A stretch of DNA of 64,000 nucleotides from Pulveribacter suum (GTDB lineage: Bacteria > Pseudomonadota > Gammaproteobacteria > Burkholderiales > Burkholderiaceae_C), in contig NZ_CP027792.1 of the NCBI RefSeq assembly GCF_003013695.1, positions 1,260,501 to 1,324,500 of the forward strand, in the 5' to 3' direction. Under the pieces are notes generated by a model, which was given only the letters and a program-made list of their open reading frames with translations, was not told the origin of the DNA and made no database searches. The translations under genes and the position numbers were made by a program. Shown piece after piece: positions 58,719 to 64,000 of the stretch. Numbering within the stretch: position 1 is the first letter of the stretch; every line of letters begins with the position of its first letter.

Positions 58719-59404
58719 GCCAGGACGAGTCCAGCCGCGTGCGCCAGCGCTACGCAAGGCGTGATGCGGCCCTGGACGCACGGCGCTACGCCCTGACCGA
58801 TGCCTACGCCCTGGCCGCCTGGCAGGAGCGCCAGCGCGCCATGGTGCGCCTGCTGGCCGGGCGCCGCTTGGCGGACCTGTCGGTGCTGGAGGTGGGCTGC
58901 GGCAGCGGCGGCAATCTGCAAGACCTGATTCGCCTGGGCGCCACGCCCGCGCTGCTGCAGGGGCTGGAGCTGCAGGCCGAGCGGGCCGGGCAGGCGCGCG
59001 CCGCGCTGCCCGCCGCCTGCCGCATCCATGCCGCCGACGCGCTGCAGGCCGACGTGCCGGAGGCCAGCCAGGACCTGTTGCTGCTGTTCACCGTGTTTTC
59101 GTCCCTGTTGTCGGACGCCGCCCAGCAGGCGCTGGCCGCCCGCGCCTGGCACTGGCTGCGCCCGGGCGGGGCCGTACTGTGGCACGATTTCACCGTGGGC
59201 AACCCGCGCAACCCCGACGTGCGCGGCGTGCCCCTGGCCCGCGTGCGCGCGCTGCTGCCCCAAGGGCGCATGCAGGCGCGCCGCGTCACGCTGGCGCCAC
59301 CGCTCGGGCGCATGCTGTGCCGCGCCCATCCCGGCCTGTATGCCTGGGCCAACGCGCTGCCCTGGCTGCGTACCCACGTGCTGTGCCTGATCGAGAAACC
59401 CTGA
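58715..59404 (+). CDS. Class I SAM-dependent methyltransferase
   Basis: 229 residues. Motif I VLEVGCGSGGNLQDLI, then QGLELQAERAGQAR and the post-motif FTVFSSLLSDAAQQAL; RPGGAVLWHDFTVGNPRNPD resembles methyltransferases of polysaccharide and natural-product clusters. The protein's N-terminus is Arg-rich (RVRQRYARRDAALDARRY). It overlaps the glycosyltransferase by 4 bp. Target unknown. Confidence 0.85.
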   Translation: MSQDESSRVRQRYARRDAALDARRYALTDAYALAAWQERQRAMVRLLAGRRLADLSVLEVGCGSGGNLQDLIRLGATPALLQGLELQAERAGQARAALPAACRIHAADALQADVPEASQDLLLLFTVFSSLLSDAAQQALAARAWHWLRPGGAVLWHDFTVGNPRNPDVRGVPLARVRALLPQGRMQARRVTLAPPLGRMLCRAHPGLYAWANALPWLRTHVLCLIEKP

Positions 59405-59413
59405 CCTGCCGCC

Positions 59414-60574
59414 ATGCCATCGACCGACCCTTTCGTGCCCTTCGCCCTGCCCGACATCGGCCCGCAGGAGGAAGCCGAGGTGCTGGACACCCTGCGCTCG
59501 GGCTGGCTCACCACAGGCCCCAAGGTGGCGCGTTTCGAGAAAGCCTTTGCCGGCTTCCTGGGCGCTTCAGGCCTGCATGTGCTGGCGGTCAATTCCGCCA
59601 CCGCCGGCCTGCACCTGGCGCTGGATGCGCTGGGCATCGGCCCGGGCGACGAGGTCATCACCACCACCCACACCTTCACCGCCACGGCCGAGGTCATCCG
59701 CTACATGGGCGCCCAGCCGGTGCTGGTGGACATCGAGCCGCATACCCTGTGCATCGATCCGGCCCAGGTGGCGGCGCGCATCACGCCGCGCACACGCGCC
59801 CTGATCGTCGTGCACTTCGGCGGGCGCAGCGCCGACATGACGGCCCTGCTGGCGTTGGCGCGTGCCCACGGCCTGCGTGTGGTCGAGGACGCGGCCCATG
59901 CGCTGCCGGCCACGCACGCCGGGCAGCTGGTCGGCACCCTGGGCAGCGACGCCACCGTCTTCAGCTTTTATGCCAACAAGACCATGACCACCGGCGAGGG
60001 CGGCATGCTGGTGCTGCGTGACGAGACCCACGCCCGGCGCGCCCGCGCCATGCGGCTGCACGGCATCGACCGCGACGCCTTCGCCCGCTTCAACACCGCC
60101 GTGCCGGCCTGGCGCTACGACGTGGTGGCGCCGGGCTTCAAGTACAACCTGACGGACATCGCCGCCGCCATCGGCCTGGCGCAGCTGCCCCGGCTGCGGG
60201 CCATGCAGCAGCGGCGTGCCGAGATCGCCGCGGCCTACCGCGAGGCCCTGGCCGACCTGCCGCTGGCCTTGCCGCCGCTGCCGGCCCCGGGCGATGTGCA
60301 CGCCTGGCACCTGTTTGCCGTGCAGGTGCACGGCATGGCGCGCGACGCCTTCATCGACGCCATGTTCGCCCAGGGCATCGGCATGAGCGTGCACTACGTG
60401 CCCCTGCACCAGATGAGCTACTGGCGCCAGTCCTGCGGCCTGGACGCGGGCGACTTCCCCGTCAGCCAGGCGGTGTATGAGCACACCGCCTCGCTGCCGA
60501 TCTACAGCCGCATGGACGACGCCACGGTGCAGCGCGTGGCTGCGGCCGTGCGCCGTGTGCTGCCGGGCGCATGA
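59414..60574 (+). CDS. DegT/DnrJ/EryC1/StrS aminotransferase (WbgX/PglE-like)
   Basis: 386 residues, PLP-dependent. It transfers an amino group to a 4-keto-6-deoxy nucleotide sugar. The start FALPDIGPQEEAEVLDTLRS and GWLTTGPKVARFEKAFA are standard; the PLP Lys is K189 in SFYANKTMTTGEGGML, and the pocket has NSATAGLHLALDALGIGPGD and VVEDAAHALPA. The next genes are a priming sugar transferase and a 4,6-dehydratase, exactly the partners needed to make and attach a 4-amino-sugar. The product sugar is not determined (FucNAc4N or bacillosamine precursor are likely). Confidence 0.9.
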   Translation: MPSTDPFVPFALPDIGPQEEAEVLDTLRSGWLTTGPKVARFEKAFAGFLGASGLHVLAVNSATAGLHLALDALGIGPGDEVITTTHTFTATAEVIRYMGAQPVLVDIEPHTLCIDPAQVAARITPRTRALIVVHFGGRSADMTALLALARAHGLRVVEDAAHALPATHAGQLVGTLGSDATVFSFYANKTMTTGEGGMLVLRDETHARRARAMRLHGIDRDAFARFNTAVPAWRYDVVAPGFKYNLTDIAAAIGLAQLPRLRAMQQRRAEIAAAYREALADLPLALPPLPAPGDVHAWHLFAVQVHGMARDAFIDAMFAQGIGMSVHYVPLHQMSYWRQSCGLDAGDFPVSQAVYEHTASLPIYSRMDDATVQRVAAAVRRVLPGA

Positions 60575-61167
60575 AACGGGCGCTGGACATCGCCGCGGCC
60601 CTGATGGCGCTGGCGCTGCTGTGGCCGCTGCTGCTGGCGCTGGCGCTGGCCGTGCGGCTGGATTCGCCAGGGCCGGCGCTGTTTCGCCAGGAGCGCGTGG
60701 GCCTGCACGGCAGGCCGTTTCGCATCCACAAGTTCCGCACCATGCGCACGGGCGAAAGTGGCCCGCTGGTCACCGCCTCGGGGGATGCCCGCATCACCCG
60801 CGTGGGCCGCGTGCTGCGCCGCCACAAGCTGGACGAGCTGCCGCAGCTGCTGGACGTGCTGCGCGGCCGCATGAGCCTGGTGGGGCCGCGCCCGGAGGTG
60901 GCACGCTACATGGCGCTGTACCCGGCCGAGGCGCGCAGCGTCATCCTGTCCGTGCGCCCCGGCCTGACCGACCCGGCCAGCATCGCCTTCCGCCGCGAGG
61001 AGGAGCTGCTGGCCGCGTCCCCCGAGCCCGAGCGCACCTACATCGACACGCTCATGCCGCTCAAGCAGCGCTACTACCTGGACTACGTGCGCACGCAAAG
61101 CCTGCGGGGCGACCTGGCCATCGTGCTGCGCACCGCTGCTGCGCTGCTGGGCGGAGGCGGGGCATGA
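60571..61167 (+). CDS. Undecaprenyl-phosphate sugar phosphotransferase (priming, PglC/WbgY-like)
   Basis: 198 residues, the small form of the bacterial sugar transferase family, with one N-terminal membrane segment (ALLWPLLLALALAVRLDSPG). Motifs: GPALFRQERVGLHGRPF, KFRTMR, RVGRVLRRHKLDELPQL and MSLVGPRPEV, which hold the Asp-Glu catalytic dyad and phosphate-binding residues. It moves a sugar-1-phosphate from UDP to undecaprenyl phosphate, starting glycan synthesis. ATGA overlap with the aminotransferase. The stop TGA opens a family B element leading to the dehydratase. Confidence 0.93.
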   Translation: MKRALDIAAALMALALLWPLLLALALAVRLDSPGPALFRQERVGLHGRPFRIHKFRTMRTGESGPLVTASGDARITRVGRVLRRHKLDELPQLLDVLRGRMSLVGPRPEVARYMALYPAEARSVILSVRPGLTDPASIAFRREEELLAASPEPERTYIDTLMPLKQRYYLDYVRTQSLRGDLAIVLRTAAALLGGGGA

Positions 61168-61228
61168 GTGCCCGCCCGGCCGCTCCAAAGGGGGCTTGCG
61201 CCGCAGTGCAAAGCACGGAGGCGACCCC
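61165..61228 (+). repeat. Family B stop-SD-start element, copy 3
   Basis: TGAGTGCCCGCCCGGCCGC from the stop codon, then TCCAAAGGGGGCTTGCGCCG, CAGTGCAAAGCACGGAGGCG and ACCCC directly before the ATG of the dehydratase. A GTGC-AAA-GCAC stem adjoins the GGAGG. Confidence 0.8.
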
Positions 61229-63058
61229 ATGAGCATTCCCATGCGCTGGAGCCGGGGCGTGCTGCTGTTCGCGCTGGCCGACCTGGCCATGGTGGCGCTG
61301 GCCTGGTGGGCGGCGTTCTGGCTGCGCTTCAACTTCGAGATGCCGCAGGAGTACCTGTCCTTGGCGTTCAGGACCATGCCCTGGGGCGTGCTGTGCATGG
61401 CCATGGGCCTGGGCCTGGCGCAGGTGCAGCGCCAGGCCTGGCGCTACGTGGGACTGGCCGACCTGCGCCGCCTGGCCTGGGGCGTGCTGCTGGGCACGCT
61501 GGCGGCCACGGCCAGCATCATGGCGCTGCGCTACGAGGGCTTTGCGCGCTCGGTGCTGCCGCTGTTCGGCGTGCTGACGCTGGTGCTGCTGGCCGGCAGC
61601 CGCGCCGCCTGGCGCACGCTGGCCGAGCGGCGCGCCCAGCGCCAACGCCCGCCCGGGCGCAAGCCGCTGCTCATCGTCGGCACGCTGGAGGAGGCCGACC
61701 AGGCGCTGCGCACCCTCAAGGGCGTGCCCGGCTGGCACCCGGTGGGCATCGTCTCGCCGCGCGGCGAGGACGCCGGGCGCAGCTTGCAGGACGTGGCCGT
61801 GGTCGGCGCCAGCGAGTCCCTGGGCAGCGTGGCCGAGGCGCTGGGCGTGCGCTCGGTGCTGGTGGCCAGCTCACCGGGCTCGGCGCTGCGGCGCGAAGTG
61901 CTGCTGCGCTGGTCGGGCACGGGGCTGAACGTACTGTCGATGCCGGTGGCCGACCACTGGCTGAGCGCACCTGCTCCCGACCTGCGCCAGGTGCAGCTGG
62001 AGGACTTGCTGGGGCGCACGCCCGTGGTGCTGGATGCGCGCGACCTGGCCGACTGGCTGTCCGGCCAGACAGTGCTGGTCAGCGGTGCGGGCGGCTCCAT
62101 CGGCGCCGAGCTGTGCCGCCAGGTGGCCCGCCTGGGCGTGGCGCGGCTGGTGTGCGTGGATGCCTCCGAGGCGGCAATCTACGAGCTGGCCCAGGAGCTG
62201 CACGCGGCGCACCCGCACCTGCAGGCCCACTACTACACGGCCAATGTGCGCGAGCCCGAGCGCATGGCGGCCATTGCCGCCCGGCACCGCCCGGCCGTGG
62301 TGTTCCACGCGGCGGCCTACAAGCATGTGCCGCTGATGGAGGAGCTCAACGAGATCGAGGCCCTGCACACCAACGTGCTGGGCACGCTCAACCTGGCCCG
62401 CGCCGCTGGCGCATGCGGGGCCGCCCGGTTCGTGCTGGTCTCCACCGACAAGGCCGTGAACCCGACCAACGTGATGGGCGCCAGCAAGCGCCTGGCCGAG
62501 CGGGTGGTGCAGGCCGTGGCCGCGCAGCACCCGGGCACGCAGTACGTGGCCGTGCGCTTTGGCAATGTGCTGGGCTCCAGCGGCTCGGTGGTGCCGCTGT
62601 TTTCCAGCCAGATTGCACGTGGCGGGCCGGTCACCGTCACGCACCCGGACATCGTGCGCTACTTCATGACCATCCCCGAGGCCGCGCAGCTGGTGGTGCA
62701 GGCGGGCTGGATGGGCCGCTCCGGCCAGATCTATGTGCTGGACATGGGCGAGCCGGTGCGCATCGTGGAGCTGGCGCGTCTCTTGATCCGCCTGTCAGGC
62801 AAGACGGAGGCCGAGGTCCCCATTGCGTTTACCGGCCTGCGCCCGGGCGAGAAGCTGTTTGAGGAATGGCTGGCCAATGGCGAGACCACCGAGCCCACGG
62901 CCCACCCGCGCTTGCGCGTGGTGCGCGAGGCTGGGCCGCCGCTGGCCGACCTCCAGGCGCTGGAGCGCTGGGTGCGCGGCCTGGGCGCCGCGCCCGAGCC
63001 CCAGGCGCTGCGCGAGGGCCTGCGCGAACGCGTGCCCGAGTACGCGCCGCGGTTCTGA
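61229..63058 (+). CDS. Membrane-anchored UDP-GlcNAc 4,6-dehydratase family protein (PglF/WbpM/WbgZ-like)
   Basis: 609 residues. Four N-terminal transmembrane helices (FALADLAMVALAWWAAFWLR onwards) precede a CoA-binding-like Rossmann domain (about 150-260) and the catalytic SDR domain starting TVLVSGAGGSIGAELCRQVA. VFHAAAYKHVPLMEELNEIE and VSTDKAVNPTNVMGASKRLA are the hallmarks of the PglF/FlaA1/WbpM group, in which Met replaces the usual catalytic Tyr. It forms the UDP-4-keto-6-deoxy sugar used by the aminotransferase two genes upstream. The end ERVPEYAPRF is separated by only 2 bp from the convergent LON-domain gene. Confidence 0.93.
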   Translation: MSIPMRWSRGVLLFALADLAMVALAWWAAFWLRFNFEMPQEYLSLAFRTMPWGVLCMAMGLGLAQVQRQAWRYVGLADLRRLAWGVLLGTLAATASIMALRYEGFARSVLPLFGVLTLVLLAGSRAAWRTLAERRAQRQRPPGRKPLLIVGTLEEADQALRTLKGVPGWHPVGIVSPRGEDAGRSLQDVAVVGASESLGSVAEALGVRSVLVASSPGSALRREVLLRWSGTGLNVLSMPVADHWLSAPAPDLRQVQLEDLLGRTPVVLDARDLADWLSGQTVLVSGAGGSIGAELCRQVARLGVARLVCVDASEAAIYELAQELHAAHPHLQAHYYTANVREPERMAAIAARHRPAVVFHAAAYKHVPLMEELNEIEALHTNVLGTLNLARAAGACGAARFVLVSTDKAVNPTNVMGASKRLAERVVQAVAAQHPGTQYVAVRFGNVLGSSGSVVPLFSSQIARGGPVTVTHPDIVRYFMTIPEAAQLVVQAGWMGRSGQIYVLDMGEPVRIVELARLLIRLSGKTEAEVPIAFTGLRPGEKLFEEWLANGETTEPTAHPRLRVVREAGPPLADLQALERWVRGLGAAPEPQALREGLRERVPEYAPRF

Positions 63059-63060
63059 GT

Positions 63061-63693
63061 TCACCGCGCGATGCCGGTGCGCTCCAGCACGTCGCTCACC
63101 AGCTCCAGCCGCATCAATGGATTGTCCAGCGCCATCAGCTGCTGGCGCAGTGCCAGCGGCAGGGGCAGCAACTCGCACCAGCGGTTGGCCACCCAGCCGC
63201 AGTCGTGCAGCTGCTCTGCCTCGTGCGTCGCAGGCTGGGGCAGTTCACCGCGCTCGCGCAGCGAGGCCAGGGCCTGGGTCAGCGCGGCGGCGGCGTGCTG
63301 CAGGTCCTGCGGCACGGGCACAGGCATGTCTGGAGGCAGCTGCTGCACGTCGGCCACCCACAGGCCGTGCGGCAGGCGGCTCTTGCCGGTGATGCGAAAG
63401 CGCTGCATGCCCTGGCAGCGCAGGGTGATGAGGCCGGGCTGGGGGCTGTCCAGCTGCTCGATGGTGGCCAGCGTGCCCACCTCGTGCAGCTGCTCGGCCG
63501 GCGCGCCCGCGCGGCGCACCTCGCTGCCGCCCACCAGTGCCACCACGCCGAAGGGCGCGCCCGCGGCCCGGCACTTGCGCACCATGTCCAGGTAGCGCAC
63601 CTCGAACACGCGCAGCTGCAGCGCGCCGCCGGGAAACAGCACCGTGGACAGCGGGAACAGGGGCAGGGAAGTCAGGGTCAGGGCTTGGGACAT
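63061..63693 (-). CDS. LON-domain (substrate-binding) protein
   Basis: 210 residues. The LON N-terminal fold TLTSLPLFPLSTVLFPGGAL, LQLRVFEVRYLDMVRKCRA and PFGVVAL is clear; no AAA or protease domain is present. Such short LON-domain proteins are widespread and of unknown function, possibly substrate adaptors. I chose the ATG at 63691-63693 (MSQALTLTSLPLFPL), because the longer frame upstream overlaps the divergent YggT promoter. It is divergent from that gene with 71 bp between them. Confidence 0.9.
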   Translation of the reverse strand: MSQALTLTSLPLFPLSTVLFPGGALQLRVFEVRYLDMVRKCRAAGAPFGVVALVGGSEVRRAGAPAEQLHEVGTLATIEQLDSPQPGLITLRCQGMQRFRITGKSRLPHGLWVADVQQLPPDMPVPVPQDLQHAAAALTQALASLRERGELPQPATHEAEQLHDCGWVANRWCELLPLPLALRQQLMALDNPLMRLELVSDVLERTGIAR

Positions 63694-63764
63694 GGGCGCA
63701 GGAGGGCAGCAGTGCGTGGCTATCATCCCACGGCCCGGCCACTCCTTCATGCCAGTCAACACCC

Positions 63765-64000
63765 ATGCTGCTCCAGATCCTGACCTATCTCCTTGACGTG
63801 GCCACCGGCCTGCTGGCGGGCGCGTGCCTGCTGCGGCTGTACATGCAGCTGCAGCGCGTGTCCTTTGGCAACCCGCTCGGGCGGCTGGTGTTCGCGCTGA
63901 CGGACTGGCTGGTGCTGCCGCTGCGCAAGGCCGTGCCCCCTGCCGGCCGCTGGGATCTGGCCAGCCTGGCCGCCGCCCTGCTGCTCAAGCTGGGCCAGTA
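63765..64000 (+). CDS. YggT family membrane protein, cut by the window end
   Basis: 78 codons are visible. The N-terminus LLQILTYLLDVATGLLAGAC and the following LRLYMQLQRVSFGNPLGRLV, then TDWLVLPLRKAVPPAG, match the first half of YggT proteins (two repeated helix-loop units, about 180-190 residues in total). YggT proteins are poorly understood membrane proteins implicated in osmotic and division-site functions. The remaining half lies beyond base 64000. Confidence 0.88.
   Translation, partial: MLLQILTYLLDVATGLLAGACLLRLYMQLQRVSFGNPLGRLVFALTDWLVLPLRKAVPPAGRWDLASLAAALLLKLGQ

Overview
The window is GC-rich chromosomal DNA of a betaproteobacterium, almost certainly a member of the Comamonadaceae (Acidovorax / Alicycliphilus / Melaminivora-like; the genus cannot be fixed from sequence alone). 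The evidence is gene order (rpmF-plsX-fabHDG-acpP-fabF-rpoE-rseA-mucD-lepA-lepB-rnc-era-recO-pdxJ-acpS-nagZ), the Bug-type solute-binding protein, and a short dispersed repeat built around ATAGCTGC...CAAGCGCTGG that I associate with this family.

Layout. 1-2.6 kb: the C-terminal part of a hybrid histidine kinase, a cupin, a VOC protein and a decayed GNAT acetyltransferase. 2.6-7.2 kb (minus): a PaoABC-type molybdenum aldehyde oxidoreductase trio and a TspO homologue. 7.4-14.3 kb: a ZIP metal transporter, then a LytTR response regulator and its LytS/AlgZ-type kinase, separated by a five-gene non-canonical cbb3-like oxidase cluster (ccoN, ccoO, monohaem cytochrome c, SCO, membrane protein). 14.4-23 kb: argH, a Bug/TctC binding protein and a 2005-residue thioester-containing alpha-2-macroglobulin. 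23-45.7 kb: a TP-methylase and maf, then the housekeeping block of fatty-acid/phospholipid synthesis, sigma-E stress response, signal peptidase, RNase III, Era, RecO, PdxJ, AcpS, CsbD and NagZ. 45.8-50.7 kb (minus): a complete branched-chain amino-acid type ABC transporter (livKHMGF). 50.9-54.2 kb (minus): a small MscS channel, a REC-GGDEF diguanylate cyclase and lysS. 54.3-63.1 kb (plus): a surface-polysaccharide operon (ugd, flippase, two methyltransferases, ExoA-like GT2, then an aminotransferase / priming sugar transferase / 4,6-dehydratase trio in the wbgX-wbgY-wbgZ order). The window ends with a LON-domain protein and the start of a YggT protein.

How the genes work together. PlsX, FabH, FabD, FabG, AcpP, FabF and (14 kb away) AcpS form one acyl-chain synthesis module. 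RpoE, RseA and MucD form an envelope-stress module beside LepB. The 54-63 kb operon has what is needed to make UDP-glucuronate and to prime a lipid-linked glycan with a 4-amino-4,6-dideoxy-sugar.

The most unusual material is between and inside the genes. Twelve copies of a hairpin repeat (family A) lie mostly between genes, but some supply a start or stop codon or are read in frame inside era and the macroglobulin. Three copies of a roughly 64-bp element (family B) each begin at the stop codon of one gene and end at the start codon of the next; two of them carry a GGAGG ribosome binding site. A further in-frame insertion lengthens NagZ. I saw no CRISPR, IS transposase, prophage, tRNA or recognisable defence system.
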